A program made the translations under genes and the position numbers. Below the pieces are notes generated by a model. It was not told the DNA's origin. It did not search any database and worked only from the letters and a program-made list of their open reading frames with translations. This document shows positions 34,318 to 42,600 of a stretch of 64,000 bases of DNA, piece after piece (within the stretch, counting starts at the first letter, position 1; the number at the start of each line of letters is the position of its first letter). The stretch is from Acidovorax facilis. Its GTDB lineage: Bacteria > Pseudomonadota > Gammaproteobacteria > Burkholderiales > Burkholderiaceae_C. The stretch is from assembly GCF_023913775.1 (NCBI RefSeq), contig NZ_JAMXAX010000009.1:22950-86949 (forward strand), written 5' to 3'.

Positions 34318-34794
34318 TCACCTCTCCGCCTCTGCCATGTCGCGCACCTCTGGCGCCTTGGACTTGGTCCGCAGTGATGTCTTCTTAATCCAGCGGTCGT
34401 ACTCCGCACGGCTCACGCATTGCCTTTGCAAATCATGGAACTGGTAGATGTCTCGGAAGGCCTGCAGCCCCGGGCCGCTGGTTGCCATGCGCCGTGTTTT
34501 CTCAAAGCGCAGCCCTGCGGCAATCAGTTCACGTTCGGCCCGCTCGCAGGCCTCCAACGCTTCGGGGCCAATCCCTCCGCGCGCCATGGTTTCGCAGATG
34601 TTGAGCATTCCGGTGATGTCCGCCCACTCCTGCAGCGTGGCGGACCCCGTCCGGAAAGCCTCCACTGCAGCCAGTTCGCGGGCGCGGAGTTGGTTCAGCA
34701 GGGCCTCGGATGTGATGGCCGCGCCCTCTATGGCGTGCTGTATCGGGTTGATGGCGGTGCTCCACACCTTGCGTTTGCAGTGTTTTCTCGTCAT
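34318..34794 (-). CDS. Phage protein of unknown function
   Basis: A 158-aa helical protein with a very basic N-terminus (MTRKHCKRKVW) and IQHAIEGAAITSEALLNQLR, LQEWADITGMLNICETMARG. I recognise it as a recurrent hypothetical in betaproteobacterial prophages near the nin-like region. It overlaps the next gene by four bases. Confidence 0.68.
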   Translation of the reverse strand: MTRKHCKRKVWSTAINPIQHAIEGAAITSEALLNQLRARELAAVEAFRTGSATLQEWADITGMLNICETMARGGIGPEALEACERAERELIAAGLRFEKTRRMATSGPGLQAFRDIYQFHDLQRQCVSRAEYDRWIKKTSLRTKSKAPEVRDMAEAER

Positions 34795-35129
34795 TGATGC
34801 GCTCCCAGAGCAAAGACGCTGTTCGGTTGTGTCTGCCGGGCGATGGCCACAGTGGTGACGGGCTCGGGCCTGGGCTTCTTTGGCTTGTCCGGTGGGCGGG
34901 TCGTCACAAGGAAGGCTTGCCAGCCAGGCTTTGTTGCAAAAACTGGCGGGTTCACGGTTCTGTCTGCCGTCACCAGTCCACGGAATGCGCAGCGGCGCAG
35001 GTACTGGCGCACGGTGTCGCGCTCTATGCCAGTGGCGGCGACCACCTGATCCCGGCTCATTGGGCCGTTGGCGTCCAGTGTGTTGAGAATCGCCTTGGTG
35101 TTTTCTCCAAGGTAGTGGCGGGTTGTCAT
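34791..35129 (-). CDS. Winged-helix DNA-binding protein
   Basis: A 112-aa protein. The N-terminal 55 residues are an ArsR/MarR-like winged helix (ILNTLDANGPMSRDQVVAAT, IERDTVRQYLRRCAFRGLVT). The rest is Pro/Lys-rich and flexible. It is a probable regulator of the leftward or late operon; the target is unknown. Confidence 0.68.
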   Translation of the reverse strand: MTTRHYLGENTKAILNTLDANGPMSRDQVVAATGIERDTVRQYLRRCAFRGLVTADRTVNPPVFATKPGWQAFLVTTRPPDKPKKPRPEPVTTVAIARQTQPNSVFALGAHQ

Positions 35130-35644
35130 GGTTGTGCTCCTGCAGGCGTTGCGTTCAACAGCCCCAGCGCCCAGAGCGCGGCGCCCCGGTCGCGTGGCGA
35201 GCTGTTGGTGTCAAAGGCGATGGCGCGCCACTCCAGCACCTGGGCCAGATGGGCGGACATGAACGCGGCGGCCTTCTGCGCGCGCGGCGCGGCCCCTTGA
35301 TCCAGCCATTGGTGGCACGCGGCGCAGCCCCACACGCTGTAGTGGTCGTCTGCCTTGCGGGCTCCTGCTTTGCCGTGGATGCTCAGGTTGCTGTGGCAGC
35401 ACACCACCGTGGCGCGGTCCTGGGTGCACACGCCCGGGACGCGCAGCAGGCAAGGCATACCCCGGGCCATTTCGCGCAAGTGGGCGTTGCGGTGGGCCGC
35501 CGACTTCGGCGCAGCTACTGGCGCGGCCACCACCGACTGCGGCGCGCGGAATGCCCCCGGCGTCACGGTCGGCGTGGCGCGGGCGCGGTCTGGGTCGCGT
35601 GGCTCGCGGTGTTGTGCGCGGGGTTTGAATCCGGTGCGCTTCAT
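35126..35644 (-). CDS. YbcO-like (DUF1364) nuclease
   Basis: A 172-aa protein. After a basic, Pro-rich N-terminus (MKRTGFKPRAQHREPRDPDR), the DUF1364/YbcO core is complete: REMARGMPCLLRVPGVCTQD, TTV-type VVCCHSNLSIHGKAGARKAD and VWGCAACHQWLDQG. It has His and Cys positions of a beta-beta-alpha metal nuclease. YbcO-family proteins sit next to ninB/rus-type genes in lambdoid phages, as here, and are linked to recombination. ATG 35644 overlaps the upstream gene. Confidence 0.85.
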   Translation of the reverse strand: MKRTGFKPRAQHREPRDPDRARATPTVTPGAFRAPQSVVAAPVAAPKSAAHRNAHLREMARGMPCLLRVPGVCTQDRATVVCCHSNLSIHGKAGARKADDHYSVWGCAACHQWLDQGAAPRAQKAAAFMSAHLAQVLEWRAIAFDTNSSPRDRGAALWALGLLNATPAGAQP

Positions 35645-35877
35645 GCTTTCTTCCAATCTGGGAAAATCCTGTCCCTCCACACCACTGGGGTCGCGAACCG
35701 CTGAAGGCACTCTTGGTAGTTGCTTGCCTCGGTGTGCGATGGCCGCATTCCAAGCGACACAGCAAGGCTGTTGATGGCGCATGCTTCGTGGTCGGCCTGT
35801 GCGAGCCGTTCCAGGGCTTCATTCCTTTTGGCCCGATTCGCCCGCATGTGTGCGAACAGATGGCTTCTAGCGCTCAT
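35641..35877 (-). CDS. Small phage protein of unknown function
   Basis: A 78-aa protein (MSARSHLFAHMRANRAKRNE, NYQECLQRFATPVVWRDRIF). ATG 35877 overlaps the upstream stop as ATGA, and its stop overlaps the YbcO start. No match. Confidence 0.62.
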   Translation of the reverse strand: MSARSHLFAHMRANRAKRNEALERLAQADHEACAINSLAVSLGMRPSHTEASNYQECLQRFATPVVWRDRIFPDWKKA

Positions 35878-36083
35878 GCAACAACCTCCCCGGCTGACGA
35901 TTCCCAAGAATCACAACAGGCATGCGTCTTGACGACGAACCCGTGCAGATCGCAGTGCTTTACCCAGAACACGGCGCCCGTTACGCGCTTCTCGCTCTTT
36001 TGCTTGAAGTGCTTGCAGGTGGAACACCGGGGCACCTGCTCCTGATAGTTCAGCTTGGACTTGAGTTGCGACAGCTTGCTCAT
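35874..36083 (-). CDS. Small Cys-rich (zinc-binding) protein
   Basis: A 69-aa protein with CSTCKHFKQKSEKR followed by HCDLHGFVVKTHACCDSW. The Cys-x2-Cys plus Cys/His/CC arrangement would bind one zinc. It lies between ninB and the next gene with four-base overlaps on both sides. Function unknown. Confidence 0.68.
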   Translation of the reverse strand: MSKLSQLKSKLNYQEQVPRCSTCKHFKQKSEKRVTGAVFWVKHCDLHGFVVKTHACCDSWESSAGEVVA

Positions 36084-36553
36084 GACTGCACACCCCCCAT
36101 GATTTCGCCCGTGTCTTGGTCCACCTCGTTGATCCCCAGCGAAGTGACCGACCAGATCACACCCTTGTCGCTGCCGAAGGCGTGGCAAAGGTCGATGACC
36201 GCGATCATTTCCTTGATCGTCATTTGGCTGGTGCTGCGCCCGCGCTGAATGCTGATGAAGCCCGTGCCGTCCATGTTGGGGACCAAGTCCTGTCCGTCGA
36301 GGTGTCCGGTGATGAAGTCCTTCCAGCCCTCCTTGGTCAACTTCTTCCCAAACCACGTCACCTGATTGGACAAGTCGGTGAGGCAGGACCACATCACGCG
36401 GTTCTGCTTGGCGCTACGGGTTTCGGTGCGGGCTTCCAGCAGCACACGGCGGCCGGAGAACAGCATTGCCTTGATCCAGCGCCATGCGTTTGGCAGGTCT
36501 GAGGCGGCCTGTGGGATGTTCGTCAGGCGGATTGAAATGCGGTCATCAGACAT
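36080..36553 (-). CDS. ninB: NinB-like recombination protein
   Basis: A 157-aa protein matching NinB: AWRWIKAMLFSGRRVLLEAR, RSAKQNRVMWSCLTDLSNQV, LTKEGWKDFITGHLDGQDLV and QMTIKEMIAVIDLCHAFGSD. NinB (lambda Orf) loads recombination proteins on SSB-coated DNA. ATG 36553 overlaps the resolv­ase gene by eight bases. Confidence 0.9.
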   Translation of the reverse strand: MSDDRISIRLTNIPQAASDLPNAWRWIKAMLFSGRRVLLEARTETRSAKQNRVMWSCLTDLSNQVTWFGKKLTKEGWKDFITGHLDGQDLVPNMDGTGFISIQRGRSTSQMTIKEMIAVIDLCHAFGSDKGVIWSVTSLGINEVDQDTGEIMGGVQS

Positions 36554-36971
36554 TGCTAGCCCCTCTGTACGGCCACGCAACCATTGCAGCGTCCCTTGTG
36601 TGCTCATTGCTGGCGCCGGACCAGCCGGTAATTTCCGCGAACCGCGCCGCATCAACCTTCGCGCCCTTGCCCTTGGGGCTGATGCCGTGGGCGGGGATGT
36701 CCAGCTTCGCGCAGATAGCCACGATCAGCTTGCACCACGCATCAACCTCGCCAACGTTGCGCGCCATCTTCAAAGCGGCCGGCCGGGATTTGATCGAGGT
36801 CCAGGTGTAGGACTCCAGGCGGGAATCCTCAAACACCACTCTGGCCGGGCGTGTGGCCTCGATGCACTCCGCAATGTCAATCGGGGCGACTGTGGCAAGG
36901 TTCATCAGCTTGCCGTTGATGTAGCTGGCGATGCCGGTGTGGGTGCCGGGGTCTATGCCTAGGATCAGCAT
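36546..36971 (-). CDS. RuvC-like Holliday junction resolvase
   Basis: A 141-aa RNase H-fold nuclease. The first catalytic Asp is in LILGIDPGTHTG, a Glu in ARVVFEDSRLESY, and the final Asp in SNEHTRDAAMVAW; SPKGKGAKVDAARFAEITGW is the usual basic DNA-binding strand. It resolves recombination or replication junctions before packaging. ATG 36971 is used because homology begins there. Confidence 0.82.
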   Translation of the reverse strand: MLILGIDPGTHTGIASYINGKLMNLATVAPIDIAECIEATRPARVVFEDSRLESYTWTSIKSRPAALKMARNVGEVDAWCKLIVAICAKLDIPAHGISPKGKGAKVDAARFAEITGWSGASNEHTRDAAMVAWPYRGASNV

Positions 36972-37207
36972 GCGCCCTCCTTTTGGCCCCGGGCAAATTT
37001 CCATTTGCCGACAAGGTTCTTTTCAATGAACCCCTTGCGCGCAAGTGCCATGACATGGCTTGTCGCGGCATTGATGGAAGCAAACTCAAACTTCTCCTGA
37101 ATCGCATGAATGGGAGGAATTTGGTCGTTGTCCAAAAAGAACTCACGCATGAATGCAAGAACCTGCTGCTGACGACTAGTCAACGGTCTCTGTTTTCGTG
37201 TCTTCAT
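36965..37207 (-). CDS. LexA-type winged-helix protein
   Basis: An 80-aa protein matching only the LexA DNA-binding domain (RPLTSRQQQVLAFMREFF, IPPIHAIQEKFEFASINAAT, HVMALARKGFIEKN). No S24 autoprotease domain follows. It may be a standalone repressor or activator in the replication operon. Confidence 0.75.
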   Translation of the reverse strand: MKTRKQRPLTSRQQQVLAFMREFFLDNDQIPPIHAIQEKFEFASINAATSHVMALARKGFIEKNLVGKWKFARGQKEGAC

Positions 37208-37383
37208 CACTTCACCCCCATCAAGAGCGCAACGACCCAGCACAGCAACACGACATTGAGAATCAGGTCGAAGCAGGTAGCGCCTCTGCTTCTTGGAGGG
37301 AACATCCCAGTTCCCACCATGAGGCCTTTGCCAGCAACATCGACTGCCAAAATGACTACCATCACCCATAAAAAGTAGTTCAT
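37207..37383 (-). CDS. Small two-helix membrane protein
   Basis: A 58-aa protein with two hydrophobic segments (FLWVMVVILAVDVAGKGLMV; LILNVVLLCWVVALLMGV) separated by a short basic loop. The stop TGA and the next ATG share one base. Function unknown; similar peptides occur throughout phage early operons. Confidence 0.58.
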   Translation of the reverse strand: MNYFLWVMVVILAVDVAGKGLMVGTGMFPPRSRGATCFDLILNVVLLCWVVALLMGVK

Positions 37384-37637
37384 GCCACCTCCTTCACAGT
37401 GCTGGGCACTGGGAGCCAGGACAGGCTCTCGTCGCGGGCGTCGTCGCCTGGGTCGCGGATGGGTCTGAGAACACAGTCGCGATGCCAGTCGCTTCCATCC
37501 CTCGCTGCTGTCGTCAACCACGTGGCATGCCCAAGCCAATCCGGCCCTCTTAGCAGAATGCGAACGAAGGAACCGACTGGCTTTGGACCACGTTGGCTGC
37601 TGACGATCACCGCTAAATCTCCAACTTTGCATCGCAT
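37380..37637 (-). CDS. Phage SH3-like protein of unknown function
   Basis: An 85-aa protein (MRCKVGDLAVIVSSQRGPKP, GSFVRILLRGPDWLGHATWL). The CKVGDLAVIV...N/G..V pattern is that of small beta-barrel phage proteins common in early operons. ATG 37637 is chosen because conservation starts there. Confidence 0.65.
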   Translation of the reverse strand: MRCKVGDLAVIVSSQRGPKPVGSFVRILLRGPDWLGHATWLTTAARDGSDWHRDCVLRPIRDPGDDARDESLSWLPVPSTVKEVA

Positions 37638-37641
37638 CACT

Positions 37642-37839
37642 TCACCCCTTCCTTCCTTGCGGCTCCACCTGCCACTCGGCACGCTTTGCCATGTGCTGTC
37701 GTAGTTCCTCGCTGATTCCGTTCCACATTCCCGTTTCGCATCGCTCCAACTCCTGTGCTCTGTGCCACGAATGGGCCTTTGTTGATTGATGGCTTGCCAA
37801 CTTGATCAGATGGGATAGCTGCTTTTCGTAATCCGTCAT
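37642..37839 (-). CDS. Small phage protein of unknown function
   Basis: A 65-aa polar helical protein (MTDYEKQLSHLIKLASHQST, TGMWNGISEELRQHMAKRAE). Its ATG overlaps the helicase stop. No match. Confidence 0.58.
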   Translation of the reverse strand: MTDYEKQLSHLIKLASHQSTKAHSWHRAQELERCETGMWNGISEELRQHMAKRAEWQVEPQGRKG

Positions 37840-39623
37840 TGCTGTGCATAGACCGCATCGCCCGAATAGGGGACGTATGAAACCGGCTGGCGACGGGGTG
37901 TAGTCGCGAACTGCTGCGCCGATTTGCAAAACCACAGGTGCTGCGTGTAGTGCTGGGTGTCGCCGTTGCGCTGCTTTTGCAGCTCCAGGCGGGCGTCCGG
38001 CTTGTCGGGGTCAATGTCGGGATCGTTTTCATCCCGGCGGGCACTCCACACGGTGAATACGTTGTCTGCGCCGTCGGTGATCTTTGATGATCCGGCCACG
38101 TCGAGCTTTCCCGGCCCCTTGGTTTCGTCCGCACCTTTGCGTGGGTGGGCTACCAGGTGAAGGTGGCAACCATTGCGGCGGGCGAAGTCGCACAGCTTGC
38201 GCACGGCCTCTTTCTGCGCCGTCATGGATCCGGGGCCATCCTCGGGCACGTCCGTCATCATCAGACTGTCGATAACGAAATGCCGCATCCCATAGCGCTT
38301 ATTCGCGTACAGGAACACTTGCAACAAACGGTCAATACTGGCGCTGCCAACCACGTTGAAGAACCACAGCTTGTCCGTGACCCACTCGCCCACAGCGTCG
38401 ATGTACTTCATCGTCGGGCGGTCCAGTCCGGTCGCCTGCTTCACCACGCGCTTGAGCTGGCGCTCTGGCGTCATCTCCCCGCTAAACACCGTCACGCGCT
38501 CGCCTTGCGCCATCAGGCCAAGGAGAACTTGGGACAGCATCAAGCTCTTGCCGTGGCCGTTGTAGCCCGTCCACACCGATAGCTCGCCGGGGCGGAACTC
38601 GAACCAATCCAGCTCCTTGTCCAGCCTCAGCACCGGGTCGCGCTCGTCTGTGTGAGCGGGGTAAAACATCGACTTCACTTTGTTGATGAAGTCGGACGCC
38701 TGCCGCAGTTCCTCGGGGTCGAGCGTCTTCGCGGTGCGGGTTGCCTCCCAGAAGTCCGAAGCATCGGCACCTTGCAAAAGGAAATCGTTCGCATCCTTGG
38801 CGGGCAACGTGACCAGCTTGCAGCGCTCCAACCCGAGGCGGCGAACAATCTCCTGCGCCCCGGCCTTCCCGGCTTCGTCACTGTCAAAGAAGATCAGAAT
38901 TTCGCTGAACCGATCCAGCCGCTCCCAGTCGTTTTCCATCCACTGGTGATTGCCTGCCCCGGCGTTCACGGACAGCGCCGGTACTCCGCACTGGTGCAGC
39001 GTCATTGCGTCAATCTCGCCCTCGGTGATTGCCACCGTCCGGGCCTTCGGGTCGATCAGGTGCCAGCCGAACAGGCAAGGCTCTGCCCCGCCCTCTTGGC
39101 GCATGTCCTTCTTCTCCGCGATGTTGCGATACTTGACGTTGACCAGCTCGCCGTCGCGCAGGTACGGGAACACGGCATAGGTCTTGTCCCCGCGTGTCTG
39201 CTCCGCGATGCGGAACGCGGCGATGGTTTCAGGCGTCAGGCCCCGGCCTTTGAGCCATTCCAGCGCGCCAGCCTTGGCGGATTGGCATTGCGGCTTGGCG
39301 GGACGCTTGAAAGTCTTTTTCTCGCGCTCGGGCATGGAGTCGCGCACACCAAGATAGTCCTTTGCTTCGCTGATGGCCTCAGAAATGGAGCATCCACGGA
39401 CAGCCGCCCACAAATCGAGCAGGTCGCCTTTCTCGCCCGATGCGAAGTCAGCCCAAACACCGGCCTTGGCACCGGTTAGCCTGACGGACAAGGACTGGCC
39501 TTCTTCGCCGCTGGTGCTGCCTGCGGCCCATTCGCCCGCTTTGCGCTTGCCTCCGGGCAGCAGGTACTGGGCAATCGCGGCGGCTTCACCGGCCATGCGC
39601 TGTGACAATTCCTTCGCATTCAT
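37836..39623 (-). CDS. TOPRIM primase-helicase (DnaB/T7 gp4-like)
   Basis: A 595-aa replication enzyme. The N-terminal region (ADFASGEKGDLLDLWAAVRG) is followed by a TOPRIM domain with TVAITEGEIDAMTL and EILIFFDSDEAGKAGAQ. A linker leads to a RecA/DnaB-type helicase with Walker A WTGYNGHGKSLMLSQ, Walker B-like FVIDSLMM and the H4-like HLHLVAHPRKGADETKGPGK. It would prime and unwind phage DNA. No N-terminal CxxC zinc motif is seen, so priming may be weak. ATG 39623 overlaps the O-like gene. Confidence 0.88.
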   Translation of the reverse strand: MNAKELSQRMAGEAAAIAQYLLPGGKRKAGEWAAGSTSGEEGQSLSVRLTGAKAGVWADFASGEKGDLLDLWAAVRGCSISEAISEAKDYLGVRDSMPEREKKTFKRPAKPQCQSAKAGALEWLKGRGLTPETIAAFRIAEQTRGDKTYAVFPYLRDGELVNVKYRNIAEKKDMRQEGGAEPCLFGWHLIDPKARTVAITEGEIDAMTLHQCGVPALSVNAGAGNHQWMENDWERLDRFSEILIFFDSDEAGKAGAQEIVRRLGLERCKLVTLPAKDANDFLLQGADASDFWEATRTAKTLDPEELRQASDFINKVKSMFYPAHTDERDPVLRLDKELDWFEFRPGELSVWTGYNGHGKSLMLSQVLLGLMAQGERVTVFSGEMTPERQLKRVVKQATGLDRPTMKYIDAVGEWVTDKLWFFNVVGSASIDRLLQVFLYANKRYGMRHFVIDSLMMTDVPEDGPGSMTAQKEAVRKLCDFARRNGCHLHLVAHPRKGADETKGPGKLDVAGSSKITDGADNVFTVWSARRDENDPDIDPDKPDARLELQKQRNGDTQHYTQHLWFCKSAQQFATTPRRQPVSYVPYSGDAVYAQQ

Positions 39624-40486
39624 GCCGCCACCTCCACGCGCTTGCCGTCGCGGAACTGGTGGGCGGTGTTGTGCCAACACTTGGCGGATATGGCGGACCA
39701 GACGCTATCAAACCCGGCATCGCGCCACCACGATGCGTTGCGATGGAGCGCGGCGTATTCGTCGCTGTCGCGCCTCGGCCCTGATCCGCCAAGGTGGACG
39801 CCCGCATCCTCCCATCGGGCTTGATTCAGCCACGTCGCCGGGTTCGGGATGAACTGTCCGCCGTCCTTGCGCCATTGCTCCGATGCGGCCTGAGCTGCGA
39901 TTGCTGCCAGCATCCTGGCGAGCAGGTCCGCGTCCGGTTTTCGCTTCTCGAACGCCTTCAACGCGGCATCCCTGCCGACTTTTTTCGGGAACGCTGCCCA
40001 AAACTCCGCAAACCCCCCGTGGGGGGTAGGGGGGGTATTTCTTTCTTCTCTTCTCTTATCTACTCTTATCGGTTTCGTCTGGGTTAGCGATGGGTTAGCC
40101 ATGGGTAACCCATGGGTTACCGGTGGGTTTTCTTCGGGTTGCCCATCGGTTTGTTTTGGGTTCTTTTTTGGCCTACCGCCCTTGTTTCCGTTCTCCCATG
40201 CAGCAAGCAATGCGGCATTCTTTTCAGCCCACCCGGTAACCGTCACCGTCAGGCCATCGCGGGCGATGTACTCGGCAGCAATCAGTGCTTCCTCAAGGTC
40301 TTGGGCTGCGCCAGGGAATTGGCATAAAGCCTTCAAGCCTGCGGCGGGGATATCAAAAACATCGCCCTTGCGGTTTTGGCAGTGCGCCCACAGCCGCATG
40401 ATGTAAACCGGCGCGAGCTGGTCTTTCAGCATGTCGGCCACCATGCGCGTGCGCCAATGGTCGAAGAAATCAGGATCTACGATCAT
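39620..40486 (-). CDS. O-like replication initiation protein
   Basis: A 288-aa protein. The N-terminal winged-helix region (DFFDHWRTRMVADMLKDQLA, GLKALCQFPGAAQDLEEALI) leads to a low-complexity linker whose DNA contains the iteron array. The C-terminal domain is DnaT/O-like (FWAAFPKKVGRDAALKAFEK, GGQFIPNPATWLNQARWED). It probably binds the origin inside its own gene and recruits the downstream helicase, as lambda O does. Confidence 0.85.
   Translation of the reverse strand: MIVDPDFFDHWRTRMVADMLKDQLAPVYIMRLWAHCQNRKGDVFDIPAAGLKALCQFPGAAQDLEEALIAAEYIARDGLTVTVTGWAEKNAALLAAWENGNKGGRPKKNPKQTDGQPEENPPVTHGLPMANPSLTQTKPIRVDKRREERNTPPTPHGGFAEFWAAFPKKVGRDAALKAFEKRKPDADLLARMLAAIAAQAASEQWRKDGGQFIPNPATWLNQARWEDAGVHLGGSGPRRDSDEYAALHRNASWWRDAGFDSVWSAISAKCWHNTAHQFRDGKRVEVAA
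40031..40167. other. Candidate replication origin: 11-bp iterons beside a pyrimidine tract
   Basis: Eight contiguous 11-bp units start at 40080, 40091, 40102, 40113, 40124, 40135, 40146 and 40157. The first four are TGGGTTAGCGA, TGGGTTAGCCA, TGGGTAACCCA and TGGGTTACCGG; later ones decay. A 40-bp pyrimidine-rich, AT-rich stretch (40035-40079, TTTCTTTCTTCTCTTCTC) adjoins and could unwind. It lies inside the O-like gene, as in lambda. Confidence 0.68.
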
Positions 40487-40497
40487 GCCTGCGACTT

Positions 40498-40812
40498 TCA
40501 GAACGGCATGCTTGGGTCAGAATCAACGAACGCAACCTTGAACTCCCCCAGTCGGAGAAAAGATACGCGGGCTCGCACCCATTCCGCCGCGCAGGCGGTT
40601 TCAGCGGGGGAAACTGTGACCAGCGGGTCGTCGATATAGCCGCCAGCCATAGTGAAACCACTGCTTCTCGCCGCCGCATCCACCCACTGCGCCGCAAAGT
40701 AGCGCAATTCACCTGGAAGGCCGGGCACGCCGGTCAGTACGAACAGCGGCTGGCCGTCCGCCAGCGCCAGTTCGCCAATGGCGCCGTTTTGGAATTTGAA
40801 GGACGTTTGCAC
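40498..40812 (-). CDS. Phage protein of unknown function
   Basis: A 104-aa, mostly beta protein (FKFQNGAIGELALADGQPLF, ELRYFAAQWVDAAARSSGF). A GTG start at 40812 has AAGGG six bases upstream; a TTG at 40827 is the alternative. It precedes the O-like gene by eleven bases. Confidence 0.6.
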   Translation of the reverse strand: MQTSFKFQNGAIGELALADGQPLFVLTGVPGLPGELRYFAAQWVDAAARSSGFTMAGGYIDDPLVTVSPAETACAAEWVRARVSFLRLGEFKVAFVDSDPSMPF

Positions 40813-40901
40813 TTGATACCCTTTCAAGAAAACCCAGAAAAATCACGTCGGCAGGCAGTGGGTGAGGCTGCTTTTCGGTAGCGAACCTAGCCGGGTGAAA
40901 C

Positions 40902-41009
40902 TCATACGTGCTTCAACCGAAACACGCGAAAAACAAAAGCCACCAGCCACGCGGGCACCAGACCCCAGCAATAGGCCGTCATCACGGCGCGCTTGATGGC
41001 GGTGCGCAT
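40902..41009 (-). CDS. Tiny membrane peptide
   Basis: A 35-aa peptide with a basic start and one hydrophobic segment (YCWGLVPAWLVAFVFRVF). It is two bases after the preceding stop, so probably coupled. Function unknown. Confidence 0.5.
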   Translation of the reverse strand: MRTAIKRAVMTAYCWGLVPAWLVAFVFRVFRLKHV

Positions 41010-41011
41010 GG

Positions 41012-41128
41012 TCAAACCTTGAACCGCCGCGCAAGCGCCTTCATGGCCGCTTCGTATTGCTCGGTGGTAGAGCCAGGATTGGCCGCGATCCATGCGCGCT
41101 TGGAGGCTTCGTAGGCTTGCCAGCTCAT
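41012..41128 (-). CDS. Small phage protein
   Basis: A 38-aa protein (MSWQAYEASKRAWIAANPGS, EQYEAAMKALARRFKV), Trp/Ala-rich helices resembling small phage proteins of the pattern AWxxANPxxTxxQYxxA. ATG overlaps the upstream stop (ATGA). Confidence 0.6.
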   Translation of the reverse strand: MSWQAYEASKRAWIAANPGSTTEQYEAAMKALARRFKV

Positions 41129-41385
41129 GCCGAAGTCCCCCGCTTGATCGCGTCATTGCGGTCCTGGCTGGCGCGGCCGTCTTCGCGGTTCTGGATTGAG
41201 ATACCGCCCAGCACCCGAGGCGGCAGTCCAACCGTTGGGCGCCCATTGCGATCCAGAGCGCGGATAGGGCCGTCCATGGGTGCGCGGCTGGTGTTGGTCT
41301 TGCGTGGGGGTACTGCGGGGATGTCGAGGTCAGCGCCGCGTGGGCGGACCGCCATGAAGGCGTTGAGTGGGAGGCTGTTGTTCAT
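41125..41385 (-). CDS. Phage protein of unknown function
   Basis: An 86-aa Pro/Arg-rich, probably disordered protein (RPRGADLDIPAVPPRKTNTS, RDGxIR-type GPIRALDRNGRPTVGLP). It overlaps both neighbours by four bases. No match. Confidence 0.58.
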   Translation of the reverse strand: MNNSLPLNAFMAVRPRGADLDIPAVPPRKTNTSRAPMDGPIRALDRNGRPTVGLPPRVLGGISIQNREDGRASQDRNDAIKRGTSA

Positions 41386-41648
41386 GCGGCTGCCCTCATT
41401 TCCGACTGAACCTCAATCACTTGCTCTGGCAGCTTTTGCAACCAGTCGGCGGCGAATTCGCAGCTGTTGCCCTTCGCGCCGTACTCGGTCACAAGGTCTT
41501 TGCCAGCGCAGAGCCAGATGCGCCCGTACTTGGAGTGCTCACCGCGCAAGCCATGGACCGTTACTTGCTTGCCGATGTTTGGACTGTTGGCACCAAAGAT
41601 GCCGTCAATGACAACGCAAACGTCGCCTGATTTGATGGGCTCGTTCAT
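41382..41648 (-). CDS. Phage SH3-like small protein
   Basis: An 88-aa protein (IKSGDVCVVIDGIFGANSPN, IGKQVTVHGLRGEHSKYGRI), with the beta-barrel pattern of small phage proteins that bind nucleic acid or protein partners. Coupled at both ends. Confidence 0.63.
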   Translation of the reverse strand: MNEPIKSGDVCVVIDGIFGANSPNIGKQVTVHGLRGEHSKYGRIWLCAGKDLVTEYGAKGNSCEFAADWLQKLPEQVIEVQSEMRAAA

Positions 41649-42061
41649 GCTGCAACCCTCCCTTGCAGCAATTGACGCATCAGCCGGTTCTCAGCTTCGG
41701 CGGCTTGAGCGCGCTGCTCTGCCAGTTCGGCGCGGCGCTCGGCTTCTGTCTTCACCATCACCAAGGTGCACCCGACTTGATAAGCGGACCACTCTGGATA
41801 GATCGTGTTGCCAACCAGCTCGCAGAACTGCGAAACAAGATCAGCCTGCAGGGTGGCCTTGCCCTTCTTGATGTTGGAGAAGTACCCGGCGTCAATGCCG
41901 AGTGCCAAATAGATTTCCTTGTCTTCCAAGCCAGAGACGCTGCAGGCCAGTGTGAAAGCTGCTGCGGCGGTCTTCTGTGCGCGGACCATTTCAAGAGGAA
42001 CAGTGCCGCGATGCGGCGCACGAACCAGGGCCAGTTCAGGCTGGTCTACAAGCTGCGTCAT
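41645..42061 (-). CDS. CII-like regulatory protein
   Basis: A 138-aa protein. An HTH-like region (KTAAAAFTLACSVSGLEDKE, YLALGIDAGYFSNIKKGKAT) is followed by a C-terminal coiled coil (KTEAERRAELAEQRAQAAEA). Its place downstream of Cro, behind an intrinsic terminator and ahead of the replication genes matches lambda cII. It may activate a repressor-establishment promoter. ATG 42061 is used. Confidence 0.68.
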   Translation of the reverse strand: MTQLVDQPELALVRAPHRGTVPLEMVRAQKTAAAAFTLACSVSGLEDKEIYLALGIDAGYFSNIKKGKATLQADLVSQFCELVGNTIYPEWSAYQVGCTLVMVKTEAERRAELAEQRAQAAEAENRLMRQLLQGRVAA

Positions 42062-42210
42062 GATGTTTGAACCCGTTTGTGTACCCTGTTGGGGCAAATA
42101 AAAAGCAAGATGGAGGCATGAAACAAAACGCCTTTTTGATGCACCCGACCCACCAAACCAGCGCCACGGAGGGCAGCCGGATGGCGCATGACCAGGCGGG
42201 GGGATGCATC

Positions 42211-42236
42211 AAAAAGGCCCCTGCCGGAGCAGGAGC
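42211..42236 (-). terminator. Intrinsic terminator between the Cro operon and the CII-like gene (tR1-like)
   Basis: An 8-bp stem, GCTCCTGC-TCCG-GCAGGGGC on the minus strand, followed by CTTTTTG. The T-run is part of a 14-base inverted repeat, GCCTTTTTGATGCA at 42130 and TGCATCAAAAAGGC at 42205. It probably limits readthrough from the Cro promoter. Confidence 0.68.
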
Positions 42237-42279
42237 AAGCCGTTGCAGCGGCGAGGAGGGAAATGGAGAGGGGCACGGC

Positions 42280-42600
42280 TTAGATGCCCAGGCGGCCGTG
42301 TGCGTCGGCCAGTGCGCCGCGAACGGAATCGACCCGGCTGGCCAAGGTGCTGATCTGTACGGCCAGCTCGGTGGAAGCAAGAGCGCGGGCGGGTCCGGGC
42401 CTTTCGCTTGGATCAGCGCATGGGCACAAAACCGGCGAAAGGCGTGCGAGCAAGTTGCAGCTTGCCGCGTCCAATTTCGCGATGGAGTCCTCCAGGTACT
42501 CGATCTGGGCCTGCACATCGCTGATCGGCGCTTGAGCTTTAACTACCAATCCATCGGCTATGGACTGAAGGGTTCTGCGGGGTTGCTCAGAGTTCTGCAT
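42280..42600 (-). CDS. Phage protein of unknown function
   Basis: A 106-aa helical protein (VQAQIEYLEDSIAKLDAASC, QISTLASRVDSVRGALADAH), a likely coiled coil. It lies in the Cro operon upstream of the terminator. No match. Confidence 0.62.
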   Translation of the reverse strand: MQNSEQPRRTLQSIADGLVVKAQAPISDVQAQIEYLEDSIAKLDAASCNLLARLSPVLCPCADPSERPGPARALASTELAVQISTLASRVDSVRGALADAHGRLGI

